Assembly (NCBI GenBank): GCA_028023455.1
Contig: JAQFVV010000563.1
Location: 248,001 to 312,000 of the forward strand
DNA length: 64,000 bases
Source of the DNA: Epiperipatus broadwayi
Taxonomy: Eukaryota; Onychophora; Udeonychophora; Euonychophora; Peripatidae
Direction: 5' to 3'
The position numbers and the translations under genes were made by a program. This document shows, piece by piece, positions 35,336-48,162 of the stretch. The first letter of the stretch is position 1; every line of letters starts with the position of its first letter. The notes under the pieces are model-generated. The model saw nothing but the letters and a program-made list of their open reading frames with translations. It was not told the origin of the DNA and did not search any database.

Positions 35336-36126
35336 TCAAAACAGAGTATAATGTCCCTATATCTTTAGTATTAGCTAATAAGTGAAGTATGTTCAATTTT
35401 CTGTTTAAAACCAAGAATATTAACTAATGCAAAGAAAGAATATGATTACCAAGTGATAATACTTAAACTGTCAGTAGAAGTTTGTCAATGCCTTCCATCC
35501 TCTTAATATAGTTTATTCTAGCATATACTTTTATAATGAAATCTTAAAAAACTGAATAATATGAAAGACTGCAATGTAAACAATGCATCCGCTAGATTTT
35601 AAAAGAGCACACAATCACACACAAGAAAATACAGTAATAATGCAGGAGAAATACAGTAGCTTAATAACATATAAGTAGCTAAATACAAATAAAAAAATGA
35701 CAAATTCCATTATCTTTTTATCAATTTATTTTAAAATGCTGCGAACCAAATAATTATTAAAAAATATATAAATGTCTGAATATGCATGAGAAAGCATTAT
35801 TTTTAACACCATTTTTTTTTAAAAAAAAGTTCTAAAATATCACTAAATGTATCTATTCAGAAAAAGTTATTTTTGTTGGTGTGGGCATGTAATCTACATA
35901 GATCATTATGCAAAAAAAAAAAAAAAACATTTAATAAAAAACTGATGCCATATAAAAGTAATTCTTACAACTCAATAATGGAAAAAAAATCTGACTCCAA
36001 ATAAAAGCATGGATAAAATAAAATTATATATTAGTTATATGATCATCCAAATTATCTATATCTGCTGAGGTATGATCAATTATATCTGTTTGTACTTCAA
36101 AAAACAAAAGAGTAGTTGTCAAGCAT
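35336..36126. other. No gene seen
   Basis: AT-rich spacer with A-run tracts. Confidence 0.6.
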
Positions 36127-36237
36127 TGTTAGCCGAAAGGTCATTGCAGCCGCCTTGCAAGCAAGTAGTTTGTTGCAGGCGGTTGTGAGTTCGCGTCCCG
36201 GCCGATGCTATGACATATGAAAAAAAAAAAAAACTGA
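36127..36237 (+). repeat. tRNA-derived SINE, diverged copy 3
   Basis: Plus strand. An A-box-like tagccgaaaggtcattgcag at about 36130 is followed by an anticodon-like hairpin with loop cttgcaa, a longer variable region (tagtttgttgcaggcggt), B box gagttcgcgtccc at about 36188-36200, the shared tail gatgctatgacatatg and an A13 run. It is the most diverged head of the group. Confidence 0.75.
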
Positions 36238-36870
36238 AAGAGTAACACATATGTCAACATGAAAATATTATCAATAATTGGCAATAGTTTGACATTCCTT
36301 AATACTGTTCATTCTAGTTAAAAATTGCATTATACAAACAAAAATACATTTATATAAGGACATGCAACAAAATGTAACACAGCGTAAATGAATATTATAT
36401 TTCCTACAAAGTCATTCAGAAAATTGGTTAATTGCAAATCAAACACGCTTTTGGAAATGTTATTGCCTCAATACCTATTTATTTAGTTTACTTAATGTGT
36501 ATTATTTTTTAAGAAAATACTATGCAGAGATTCTTGATAATCAGATTAAAATAATAAACATTTATGTAGGCTTTTATAAAATGCATTAACTTTTAAACGA
36601 ACAATTAAGTTGCATATATAATTCAGTAAGTAACAAAACATCTAAAATTGCATAATTAATTATTCCTTAATTTCTTACTAAACAAATGTGTACTTACAAA
36701 ATACATGTTTTATTTAAAAAACGGAATTTCATTAATAAAAATAAATAAATAATCGTGCGGCGTTATAGCACAGGAGTTCATAATAAGTTCAAGTGGGGGA
36801 AATGCCAAAACTGGAATCGATCTGAGCACCACATGCTCCAAAGCCTGACACAGTATATCAAATGGTTCAA
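36238..36870. other. No gene; possible short repeat near its end
   Basis: AT-rich. At 36771-36796 a ggagttcataataagttcaag block resembles 38130-38150, suggesting an undefined dispersed repeat. Confidence 0.4.
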
Positions 36871-36879
36871 ATTAATTTA

Positions 36880-37640
36880 CAAAATTTTAATAAATGTTAT
36901 CATATAATATAAATTTCTTTTTAATCATAAGGCTTTAACTTTAATACTATGGCCTTGAGTGCTTAATTTTACAATGAGAGGGACCTCTACAAATCTTAAC
37001 AGAAAACTGTGACTTATCTTCAACCTACTTTCTAATTATATAGGCAAATTTAATGCATTTTGATTTGAGAGTGTGAAGCTAGTAAGTTCATGACTAATTA
37101 AATCCACTACCTCCTTTAGAAATCAACATTCTGGAAATGTTTCGATTCACAGTGAATTAATATTTAAATCTTATAATTAGAAATATTTTGAATCAATTTA
37201 AAGTTGTAAACATTAATTCTTATTAAGTGCATGATCAGCACATAAACACATATAAGGCTTTAACCTTAAACATTAATTCTTATTAAGTGCATGATCAGCA
37301 CATAAACACATATAAGGCTTTAACCTTAATAATATGTACCTTGAGTGTTTAAATTTACCATGAGGTGGACTTCTACAAATTATTAACACAAGATTTTATA
37401 CACATATAAGGCTTTAACCTTAAACATTAATTCTTATTAAGTGCATGATCAGCACATAAACACATATAAGGCTTTAACCTTAATAATATGTACCTTGAGT
37501 GTTTAAATTTACCATGAGGTGGACTTCTACAAATTATTAACACAAGATTATGACTTTATAAAGATAAGAGCGGCCATCTTATCTTCAACCTACTTTCTAA
37601 TTACCTAGGCAAATCTAAAGCATTTTGATTTGAGAGTATG
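36880..37640. repeat. Local duplications, 154-bp and 60-bp units
   Basis: A block containing aggctttaaccttaataat, accttgagtg and ggacttctacaaat occurs in diverged form at 36930-37060 and twice, almost identically, at 37247-37395 and 37401-37549 (period 154). Within this, a 60-bp unit (acattaattcttattaagtg through cttaa) repeats at 37210 and 37270. The nested periods suggest successive replication slippage or unequal exchange. Confidence 0.85.
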
Positions 37641-38328
37641 AAACTAGTAATTCACATATTCAGAATGCTCAACTACTTCACACTCAATCTCATTCTTTAT
37701 CGCACACTCAATCTCATTACTATTTGAAATCTAATGGTTTTTCTTTGAAAAGTTAACCTTGACAATGGCAAGCTATTTCATCAAAATATGGTAGTAAGCA
37801 AAAATAACACACGGTTCAACCCAAAAATTTACTTTGTTGATATATATTTAATTTAGATTTTTTCTTGATTTATATGAGGAAACAGTTAATAATAGTCAAA
37901 GAGCAATAAATATTTGAAACTTTTAATTGATATTAAATACTTTTGATTTTTATAGATTACAGTTATAGATTTTAAAAAAAGATATATAGCTTTATTGCTC
38001 AGACATTTGTAAGAAATTTGAGTGTCAGAATCGCTTCCAGTTGTCCCAATCCCAAGTTGAATGCACTACCAACTGTCTCATCAGTGCAGGGGAAAAGATG
38101 CTAATGGCTTTATTACTTGGGAGTTGCTTGGGAGTTCATAAGAAGTTCAAGTGCCAAAATTGATCCAGGCACTTCCCAATCCCAAATTGGACTATTACCA
38201 ATTATGCCAAACCAGTGAAGGTTTATGAGACTTATGTACATTTTAAAGAATCAAGAAACATTATAGATATGATTTTTGATACCAGCCAAATGCAACAAGT
38301 GTCAGAGCAAGAATGATTTATAAATTGC
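37641..38328. other. No gene; degenerate repeat debris
   Basis: Contains two related segments around 38035-38090 and 38150-38210 (each with a caatcccaa-ttg block followed by a ctaccaa or attaccaa block). No family assignment. Confidence 0.4.
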
Positions 38329-39400
38329 TTTCATCGATTTGATCAAGGCATATGTTTCGATTAATAAGAACAATCTATAGCATTGTTGGAAATTAATTTA
38401 TTGATGATCAAAATTTATTCATATTATACAGCTTCTACATGATCGAATGTGAGGAAATGTTATTACTATAAGTGGAAAATCTGAGGCATTTGAAATGAAA
38501 ACTAGTGTTAAACAAAGATGTGTACTTCCTCCAACAATGTTTCCAATTAAAATGGCAATAGTCTTTGGAATTGTTTTGGCATTTTAATTTAAATTGATTC
38601 AAAGTAAAAACAAAAACTCATTCTTTTTGGATTATGAATCCTATGTTATTTTTGCAGTTCTAAATATGATTTACAGAATGATCTTAATATTTTGGATTTG
38701 ATATATAAAGATTTTGTTTTAAAAATTCATATTCAAAAATTTAACACTTTTATTAGCCAGTGATGGAAGAAAAATTCTCAGCAACTTTTAGCTTGGATGG
38801 TTTTCATCTTGAGAATGTAGTCCAGTTTAAATACCTTGATAGTTTTATAAATAGAAAGGTGAATTTCAATGTTGAGATTCAACCCAAATTCCAATGAGCA
38901 GCTGCTGCTTTTAATGAGATAAAAGATAGAATATTTCATTATAGGGAAATAACTATTGCAATTAAATTGGCTGTGCAGAGAACTATTATTTTACCTAATT
39001 TATTGTATGGAAGTGAAACTTGAAGACTCTATTATCACAATATAAAAGTATTAGAAATGTTTCATTTAAGTATACTCTATAAAATTTAAAAAATACAAAT
39101 GACTGAGATCATAAATCCAAACAATATTTTTTTTAGCATGCTAGATATAACATTTGTGATTCCATTATTGTAAAATCACAGCACACTGACTTGGACATAA
39201 AACAAATGAACAACAGAGGCCTTCCGCAAAGGACATATAGATCCCATCTATGTTAGATTGATTATCTGGAAGATATTCTAAAGATAAATATTAATTATTA
39301 CCATTGGGGATAGATGGCAGAAAATAGAATACATTGGAAAAACTACAATTAGACATGGTGTTAAAGCATTTCATAAAGAAAACTTTTCTGCTAAAAAACA
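38329..39400 (+). pseudogene. RTE-like non-LTR reverse transcriptase, decayed
   Basis: Plus-strand reading with many frame changes follows the standard order of a common metazoan RT/C-terminal domain: FIDLIKAYVSINKNNL (family FIDLxKAFDSVNR), then IIQLLHDRM, then FEMKTSVKQRCVLPPTMF (family FxVKxGVKQGCVLxPxLF). Then come FKYLDSFINRKVNFNVEIQ-like (FxYLGSxIxxDG..EI), ITIAIKLAVQRTIILPNLLY, GSET, and a terminal DRWQKIE block. The catalytic YADD box is not recognisable, and several stops interrupt the frame. It is dead. The 5' endonuclease part was not found. Confidence 0.75.
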
Positions 39401-39415
39401 AAACTAAAGGGCAAC

Positions 39416-40179
39416 ATGATAAAATATCAAGTAAACACAAAAATAGACCAACATGTTCTATATGTGAGTGTACTTGTATTTAATGTATTGATATCTATGA
39501 TGATCACAAAACTCATTTTGAAAATAGTTTTCTCTCAATTCACCATCTTTTTTCCTTTTTTTGAGTTGAAATGGCCATATTCATTTATGATTGGCTGTTG
39601 TTGTTGTTGTTGTTATTATTATTATTATGATTTTTCAAAAAGGAACTTTATTCAGAATAGAAGAGGGGTTACATTAATACTTTCCATATACATGTGTTTA
39701 CATTGACAATCCTGAAGATTATGTATATTTTGTCTATCTAAGTTCTTTACAAGTTTTTACAGATATAAACTGGGTAAGTGATGGATTGTTTATTCTAGGT
39801 TATAATACTAAATTTATATGGCTCTCTCATTTTTTTTATTTTATTTACATTGGTTTTCTTTAAATTGTTTTTCAAAGTTATCTTATTTATATTTGGATAA
39901 TTAAGACACATATATACAGTACATATATATTTTGCTACATATATATTTTGCATTTATCTTTGTAACAGTTTGTTAGTCTTTAAATACTGGATTTGTAAGC
40001 TGGAATATGTTTATGCTGGCAATATTTTGTATGTTTTATTATCATCTATCGATTCTTGAAATTTGTGGTGTCCATTCTCTTGCTCTCTTTCTAAGTATAT
40101 AAAATGATTTAAGAAATAGCAGAACTATTAGAGATTTGAGTGTTATATTATGAGTAACCAAGTGGCCATGAAGATGTCT
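39416..40179. other. No gene; GTT/ATT microsatellite
   Basis: A trinucleotide tract of GTT then ATT units lies at about 39597-39628. The 96-codon frame across it is probably chance. Confidence 0.6.
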
Positions 40180-41470
40180 GGATGTGCTATTTTATTGTCA
40201 CTGTTTTTTAATTGTGCTAATTTGTTATGAAATGTTGATGTATGTCACCTTATATATTGCCAAATGTGAATGTGCAATGCATGCACCAAAATGTATAGAG
40301 CATGAAAGTTGCTGAGCAGACTGAGGGGGTGGATGTTCTGTGGAATGAGCTGATATCCTGCAGGGAGATGTTTGGTTGTCTGAATGTATTAGTTAATTCA
40401 TGCCAAATATTGTTTAATGCAGAGCAGTTGAAAAACAGATGTTGTTTAGTTTCTTTTGCTTGGTGGCATAGGGCACAGAATGGGTCTATTTTTGTATACA
40501 AGCATCTGTATCTTAGGAAGTATGATGTTGGCAAAGCATATAGATTTTAGTCTAAAAAAAAAATAAATAAAAATTTGAGCTCCATGGATCATTTTTTACA
40601 TTTTTTAAGCAGCTGTTAGTTGTTTATTCCAAGCATCTGAGTGGAAATATCTCCCAGATATAACAGTGCATAGATCTGCCAATATGAATATTTTGTTATT
40701 GTTTGAAATGATATTTGAATGTGTATCATTCTAAACTGGTTTATTACTAATAATAGTTAACAATGTGAAGGTGGAGATTTGCTGGTAGTATTATTTGCAT
40801 TAAACATTGAAGTTCTGCAAAATGTCTGAGGGTGTCTATTATAAGGTTTGCGCTCTTCTGTATTTGAAAAATATCTAGGTTGTGTAGCCCCAAAACATTG
40901 TGTATTGCTGGGCGACTAAGGCATTTTCAGATATTGACACTGTTTTTCTATTCCATAGAAGTTTATAGCAATAAGAAGATTTTTGATGTGAAAGCTTTGC
41001 AGAATTGAATTATGGAAGAATAGTAAATAATCTTGGTGATCACCAGCTGATTGAACAATTGCACTTTAGCATATTTTGAGAAGTATGCTTTTAACAGAGA
41101 AGCAGTGATTGATTCTGCTTTGTCTTTTAACTTGTTCTAGATTTTTTGTTTCACTGTGTTAGTCCCCATGAAGAAATGAAAGCTGATGGAAGTAGATAAT
41201 TTGCCTTGCAAATTTTGTGTGCATGGCTTACTGGTGTATAGAGACCAAACAGCAGTCTTGTTCTGGTTAAATTTTAGATGGTGGGTTGATTGGAAGTCTT
41301 GAAGTATTTTCTGTAGTATTAGTATCTGTTTTCTAGATGGAAGGAAGACTGTGATGTTATACATATATGCAATGTGGGCTATATGTTGTGATGTGCCTGG
41401 TATCTGGATGACTTTGAAACTCTGCTGGATTTTGAGTATGAGTGAGTTGATGTAAAAAGTTCTTTTTCCA
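40180..41470 (-). pseudogene. LINE 3' fragment, RT with mutated active site
   Basis: Minus-strand fragment related to the 25-29 kb LINE. The RT segment (41390-41137) reads HIAYMYNITVFLPSRKQI against ISYMDDVAVFLPSRKFI in the better copy, so YMDD has become YMYN and both catalytic Asp are gone. It continues LKFNQNKTAVWSL. The 3' segment (40534-40250) holds the zinc domain: MPTSYFLRYR, then CALCHQAKETKQHLFFNC. The frame between them is broken. The fragment is 5'-truncated near 41470, as usual for LINEs. Confidence 0.8.
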
Positions 41471-42907
41471 TCTTACACAAAAAACCACTATATACTGAAT
41501 TTCATGGGTGCTATGTCAATAACCCAAATTAACAGAGCTATAGCAAAAAATTTTGGTTTACCATGAAAAAAAATGCACTTTTTTAATTATATACATTGTT
41601 ATATCTCTTGGTAATTTTATACCCTCACTTTGATAAATAAATACATTTTTTTTTTTTTTTACTTTTTTACAATAATATTGTGACTGAATCTAAAAAAAAG
41701 TGTAGACAACATCAATTTGAAAATTTAAATAATGTCTTATTCAGTCAACTATAAACAATACATTACTGATTTGCTGATTTGACACAAAAAAATATTAAAC
41801 AAAACTATGAAGCCTTCAAGACTATAAAAACATTTAACAAAAGTTCAAGCTATTTGCATTAAACATTGAAGTTCTGCAAAATGTCTGAGGGTGTCTATTA
41901 TAAGGTTTGTGCTCTTCTGTATTTGAAAAATATCTAGGTTGTGTAGCCCCAAAACATTGTGTATTGCTGGGCGACTAAGGCATTTTCAGATATTGACACT
42001 GTTTTTCTATTCCATAGAAGTTTATAGCAATAAGAAGATTTTTGATGTGAAAGCTTTGCAGAATTGAATTATGGAAGAATAGTAAATAATCTTGGTGATC
42101 ACCAGCTGATTGAACAATTGCACTTTAGCATATTTTGAGAAGTATGCTTTTAACAGAGAAGCAGTGATTGATTCTGCTTTGTCTTTTAACTTGTTCTAGA
42201 TTTTTTGTTTCACTGTGTTAGTCCCCATGAAGAAATGAAAGCTGATGGAAGTAGATAATTTGCCTTGCAAATTTTGTGTGCATGGCTTACTGGTGTATAG
42301 AGACCAAACAGCAGTCTTGTTCTGGTTAAATTTTAGATGGTGGGTTGATTGGAAGTCTTGAAGTATTTTCTGTAGTATTAGTATCTGTTTTCTAGATGGA
42401 AGGAAGACTGTGATGTTATACATATATGCAATGTGGGCTATATGTTGTGATGTGCCTGGTATCTGGATGACTTTGAAACTCTGCTGGATTTTGAGTATGA
42501 GTGAGTTGATGTAAAAAGTTCTTTTTCCATCTTACACAAAAAACCACTATATACTGAATTTCATGGGTGCTATGTCAATAACCCAAATTAACAGAGCTAT
42601 AGCAAAAAATTTTGGTTTACCATGAAAAAAAATGCACTTTTTTAATTATATACATTGTTATATCTCTTGGTAATTTTATACCCTCACTTTGATAAATAAA
42701 TACATTTTTTTTTTTTTACTTTTTTACAATAATATTGTGACTGAATCTAAAAAAAAGTGTAGACAACATCAATTTGAAAATTTAAATAATGTCTTATTCA
42801 GTCAACTATAAACAATACATTACTGATTTGCTGATTTGACACAAAAAAATATTAAACAAAACTATGAAGCCTTCAAGACTATAAAAACATTTAACAAAAG
42901 TTCAAGC
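40792..42907. repeat. Recent 1,059-bp tandem duplication
   Basis: Unit 1 is 40792-41850 (1,059 bp) and unit 2 is 41851-42907 (1,057 bp). They appear identical apart from one C/T change (gtttgcgctc versus gtttgtgctc) and a T run of 15 versus 13. The duplicated block includes the LINE RT fragment and 380 bp of flanking sequence, so it is a segmental duplication and not a second insertion. The encoded 75-codon RT frames at 41137-41364 and 42196-42423 are identical. Confidence 0.95.
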
Positions 42908-43638
42908 TGAAAGCCTAGAAAGATAAGAATTTACATTAGTTTCAAGCAACAATAAGAATAATTTTTGAGCCAGCTAACATTAGCAAAACTCTTTTCAGTA
43001 ATATACTAACAAAATGACAATAAATTGAATGCTTCTTAGAACATTTTATTATTGATAGCTAAATCATGAAAACTGCACATCATTGGTGAATAATTAACTC
43101 TACTAGCTATAATTAGGACACTGCACACTATACTATACAAGTCAGCACCTGATAAAACTAAAATATGTCTACAACCAATAATGCAGTATAAAAAGAATTA
43201 ATAAAGTAGTAAAGATACTGAAGACTCTTATGTCAGTATTTAAAAACATCTTTAGTTGTTAAGTCAACTTTATGAGCAAATGAAGCCTTACTGTTAACAT
43301 ATATCTGATTCATGAAAGACAAAAAGACATTGCAAAGAATTATTATTTTCTAATAATTTTACAGAAGAATCAAAGTTTCAAGTAAATGAAAGATCTTTTT
43401 AACGAAAGAGAAATCTGAGAAATATCTTATCAGATGCTAATTGCTACAATAAAGTTAGATTGCTGAAACTATTTTCTTGCATACTAAAAAAAAAAAATTG
43501 TTCTGAATATATTTTTGTACATGTCATTTACCATCAACACTTAATTACCAAAGTCTATGGAAATGCTTACACAGACTAGTATTTTCATGTCATTAAAGTA
43601 ATAATCGAAATCAGAAGCAATTTATTGAATGACAGATT
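42908..43638. other. No gene seen
   Basis: AT-rich spacer with tetranucleotide-scale complexity; no supported feature. Confidence 0.6.
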
Positions 43639-43799
43639 GTTTGGAGCAGTGTTTCTCAACTGATTGCATAATGGTAACGAATATATTTTTAATTTTTTTT
43701 TTATTACAGACCAAATGAAGTATTATACAAAAAATAGAAGAAAGGATGGGTATTTTTAGAATTATTCTAGTGTTTAACGAATTTAATATATATATATTC

Positions 43800-45770
43800 A
43801 AAGAATGACTTAAAAAACATGGAATAATCGATAAAGTAAACAAAGGTAAAATAACAAACAAAATATTAAAGTAATAATGAACAAAATCTGAAGAAAAATA
43901 AAGACTAATATTTAAATAACGGAGAGAAATATAATTATAAACCTAAAAACTAATGCGATTGTTGCTGATTCTTTTCAATAATTACCGTATCAAGTCTTGG
44001 AGATATATTTGTGACTGCTAAGTGCAAACCTGGATGTATTAAAAAATAATTTCTTTTTTTTTTTTTTATTTTATGAGTGTAACTGCCGAAAATGTCATTC
44101 ACGTAAGTGGTCAAAACGGCAATAACACTATCAATGCTTTTTCATGTAATTTCAGATATTCCATTTTAATTTAACACAAAATTCTGTTATACTTGTCAAA
44201 TTAAATAATAACATTAACGTACCATTGCGACTTAAGTCTATTAAATTATCCTATTCCAAATCAGTTAAGTTAAGTTTCTTATTCAATAAACAGATTAAAA
44301 TCCACATATTACTTTGCATTGGTCTTCTTCCTATGGATAATATTGATCAAACACATAACAAAGTCCTGTTAAATGTCCATAAACAGTATTTATCAATTCA
44401 CCGATATTTATATCAATTTCCATTTATCAATTCCCAAAATGAATAACATAACATAGTTTTCATTTTCTTTTACATGCTTATACCATTCTAACTTTTCTTG
44501 AATATGTCAATTTTATTCCATAAATCAAAAGTAGTAGTATTTCCTTGCAGGTGGCTTCAGCTCCACCTATTTATATAGAAAGTAAGTTGAAGTAAAGAAG
44601 GGTTCCCCTCTTTTCTTACAAAATGTAAGCTTATGGTTAAGACCTGTAGAGGTTCCTCCTATCACATTTTTATGTGCACATTCTTGAGGTTACAGCCTTA
44701 GTAAATATTATTTATTTATTAATGAAAATATGTCAGAAAAAAGCCAGTGTAGCAATCTAATTATTATCATGAAAAATATTTCTCAATTCTCAATAAAAAA
44801 GTTTCTAGAAATCTTTTAACTTCATTCATAAAGTCTTACTAATATTTTTCCTCTAGATGACAATCTATTTTTTCATGAAATAGTAAATTTTCATGACCAC
44901 ATCCCATTTCTTTACATAAACATGAAAATAATCTTTAATTTAGTGTATTGCATTGGATATAGTTTATTATGTTTATCAATTGAGTAAGAAGATTGTTCAA
45001 GTCAGGAGACACAAATGCTCACGATATATAACACAATGAATAAAAATCATTTTGTCAACCACTACTTGGTTAAACTTGATTTTTTAAAAAAAAAAAAAAC
45101 TCTTGAATTTTTTCCAGTCATACTTGCCTATTCATCAGTACATAAGCCAACACAATTTTTCCAATTAAGTGAGTTCTTTTCAGTGTAATTATTAATTGCT
45201 TTAAATATATCCAGCTTAGAAGTATAATTAGGAAGTTCAACATAACAAAAAAATTATTTTACTTAATTGATTTTGTAATCAACATAATGAATACAACATA
45301 AAAGTATGTCTCGATTGGTAACATCTGTGTATTCCTCTATTTGAATTGTGAACAATGATTTTTTTTTTGAATTAATTGATCTTCAAGATCAGTTCCTAAT
45401 TCATTACATCTGAGTTAAATAATATTGTTAGAAAGTGGCAAAGTTTTCTTTCATCTCCTGACATAACACTTAGGATTTTAGAACACAAGTCTACTGATTA
45501 AACATGGTTTCATTAAATTTTCAACAACAGAGTACTGCGTTTTGTATATAGCAATTCTTAAAGTAACTAAATATGATACTTTTACAAGAGACTTATTGTT
45601 TAAAAGAAATTTTTTAAAAAATGATTATCACTTTTACATTCCAAAAAATTCAATGACTTATTTTGGAGATTTGGCTTGTAAATGACACATTAATTTTTCT
45701 GGTTTCATATATTAATTGGATAAAATTTCTCTGCAAATAATGCATTGAAGCCTGGGTCAACAATTTTCTG
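43800..45770 (-). pseudogene. hAT transposase pseudogene (ZBED5/SCAND3 type)
   Basis: Minus-strand translation with stops and shifts matches the same family as the 19-21 kb element: KVSYLVTLRIA (family KASYLVSLRVA), TLPLSNNII (IPLSNNTVSRR), SLFTIQIEEYTDVTNRDIL (FxxQLDESTDVxxxAxL, first Asp replaced), an FKAINNYTEKNSLNWKNCVG block (FxxVNNFxxxxxLDWKNxVG), LCTDE-ASMTG (CTDGAxAMxG), then NSRLFSCLCKEMG-like (LKSRLFSALCEEMG) and HENLLFH. The N-terminal zinc-finger end would lie beyond the LINE insertion and was not recognised. It is distinct from, and older looking than, the first copy. Confidence 0.75.
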
Positions 45771-45787
45771 ATTCCTGACAAAAAATG

Positions 45788-46660
45788 AAACCAAATTAAA
45801 ATAACTTATTGGGAAGCCTATAGCCTACAACACCCACACAGCCAAGTACAAGATTACAGGCTTAAAATAACAAATAAAAAAATCATCTCCCAATTTAGGC
45901 TCTGGAGCCTGGAAGCCAAATATCTTGACTTTGTGATAAAGTTAAATCTTAATGCACTTCCCACTAGATCATTTCTAGTATACAGAAGAAGCCATGGCAA
46001 CCTGGATCCCCAATGTCAGCTCTGTCGGCGAGAGGAGAAAACAATTGACCATATCATTAACATATGCCCTAAGTACAACTGCATCAGACAGTTAATTCAC
46101 TCTAACTCTAAAATAAACTACAACATGATCACCTCTATTCAAAGATACCTAGGCACAAAAACATATGCTTGGATCCGACTGGCCATTTTCCTCACATTCT
46201 CATTATGGCTGGTACGCTGTCAACTAGCCATTGAGGATTCAAGCTGAAACCCAGCTCTCACCTTCATTGACACCATTACCAAAATAAAGAAAAGAGATCA
46301 AATGCTTGCCTCCAACAGCACCTTTGATGACACTTGGCAACTCTTTGAGATTCCAATACTGCAGCAATAGTATAAGTGACAACTCAACCACATGTAACAA
46401 CACAATAGCCCTAAATGACTACAAGATATAAATCATAGCATATGCACAACCTGTGCTATATTAGGCAAACATCACCCACAAAAAGAGAACTTTATAAATA
46501 TTGAGATGGTCCCAACTGTGGCACATGAACAACCTAAATGTCTCACAGATCAAAGTTCCAATATAAACTTTAGTTCCAATACAAACTATTACACTTGATT
46601 ATAACTTGTAAATCATATTAAATTTGTTAAATAAATTTCTTTTTAGAAAAAAAAAAAATT
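45788..46660 (+). pseudogene. LINE 3' fragment inserted in the hAT element
   Basis: Plus-strand frame from about 45788 reads ITYWEAYSL, LEAKYLDFVIKLNLNALPT, then the zinc motif CQLCRREEKTIDHIINIC, and WIRLAIFLTFSLWLVRCQ, all shared with the 3' end of the 25-kb LINE. An in-frame TGA at 46245-46247 interrupts it. The frame continues to a stop near 46366 (FEIPILQQ). The 3' UTR ends with aaataaa and an A12 run at about 46648-46660. It is a 5'-truncated insertion. No clear target duplication was identified. Confidence 0.8.
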
Positions 46661-47281
46661 AAAATAATTAGGATTGAATTGATGAAGAAACAATACATTT
46701 TCATTTTACCTAAGGCAACTCATATTGTGAACAAATAATATTTCCATTAGCATTCAAAGTAATTAAGCTTGGTTTTTGAAAAAAATAGTTTGCTGTTTTC
46801 TTGTTGTTATACATTTTTAAATGACTAAAATTTATCCAAAAAAGTAAGTATTAAGTATTTAATTTATAGTTACCATCTATTCTATAGTAATGCTATCACT
46901 GCTTGCCAGTGGGCTGGCTGTGGCAAAATTCATAGAACATATGACTAACAACTGTTACCAGTCTATTATTTTTGTACATACTAAATTACATTTCAGCACA
47001 TGAAGTGCATGCGTAAAATTATAAGCAGTATTTTTATTGTGAGATGACTGACACTAGGAAATAGACTTTTTTGTATTTCTTGTAGTGTTTTGTTTCTTAG
47101 TTTATTTTCTATGAATAAAACACCTAACAAACAAAAAAAAAATCTTAGAACAGAATTAAAGATAAATTTAATAAAATTAGTCATAATGTAAAACATTGTA
47201 AAAAATATGTAATAAATTCATAAGCCTTTTATGAAGCACTAAATAGTCCATGGACTATATGTTGAGAAACCTGGTTTGGAC

Positions 47282-47920
47282 AACTCTGTATAGAAAACAA
47301 TGAAAAATTCAATTATTTATTGCTATATATAGAAGTTCTTTAGAAATCAAAAGGGAAAATCTGTTTGACTTAGAATGAGCCAAATTGATTAATTTTAAAA
47401 TTATATAGTTCTTATGATAAATATATTTAATAAATTTAAAAAAAAAACAGTTCTATCAACAACAAAAAGACATGATCAAGACTTGCCCATTTGGAGACTC
47501 ACCACTCTGATTTCAATCAACAATTATTCTTAAAATGAATACACCCAACAGGGTTTTGGATCCTTTACAAAAAGAATTTGCAAAAGTATCAACAAATTCA
47601 AAAATACTACCAATAATTCTGAATGCAAAATATCTCAATTTTATCCTAGATTATGCCTCTAATACAAAAATTTTAATTGCATTTCCTTCACCTAGTTCAA
47701 TGGAATGTAGGTTCAGAATAGTCATAAATCTGATAATTAAAAAAAGATACTGACTACAAATATACCTAGTCATAGTTATAAACCATCAGATTCATCCTTT
47801 TCATTAGAATTATTTTTAAAATCATTCATAATTTCATGTTTATATTATCTTTCACCATTTAATTGTCTATATATCAAAAAAAAAATGTTCCTATGGTTAA
47901 TTTTAAAAAATAATTTTATT
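47282..47920. other. No gene seen
   Basis: AT-rich spacer; the frame at 47535-47753 has no recognisable domain. Confidence 0.55.
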
Positions 47921-48162
47921 ATTTCAAGAGATATTTTTTACATCTTACCTTACTATATTGTTATAGAGCTGATATATGTAGGAATGTAGATACAGAAATA
48001 AATGCAAATTTCACACTACATTTTTCTGTTTGTTCACATATATTTCAAGAGATATTTTTTACATCTTACCTTACTACATTGTTATAGAACTGATATATGT
48101 AGGAATGTAGACTCAGAAATAAATGCAAATTTCACACTATATTTTTCTGTTTGTTCATGTAA
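47921..48162. repeat. 121-bp tandem duplication
   Basis: Two diverged copies starting atttcaagagatatttttta at 47921 and 48042. They share the ttaccttacta, gatatatgtaggaatgtag and aaatttcacacta blocks with a handful of substitutions, so this is older than the other tandem duplications here. Confidence 0.9.

Larger units (their letters stand above)
43647..47273 (-). mobile_element. Second hAT element, interrupted by a LINE
   Basis: Left terminus cagtgtttctcaactg at 43647 and, inverted, right terminus caggtttctcaac ending at 47273. The flanks gtttggag (43639-43646) and gtttggac (47274-47281) match at seven of eight positions, consistent with an 8-bp target duplication with one mutation. The 3,627-bp span contains a minus-strand transposase pseudogene and a plus-strand LINE 3' fragment at 45.8-46.66 kb. 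Both nested layers are dead. Confidence 0.8.

Noticed and set aside
38060-38100. Minus-strand ctgatga as a hammerhead
   Set aside because: No gaaa box or stem II follows at a suitable distance.
39416-39706. 96-codon plus-strand frame as a membrane protein
   Set aside because: It depends on a GTT/ATT microsatellite encoding poly-Cys/Tyr, has no homology by eye and no supporting context.
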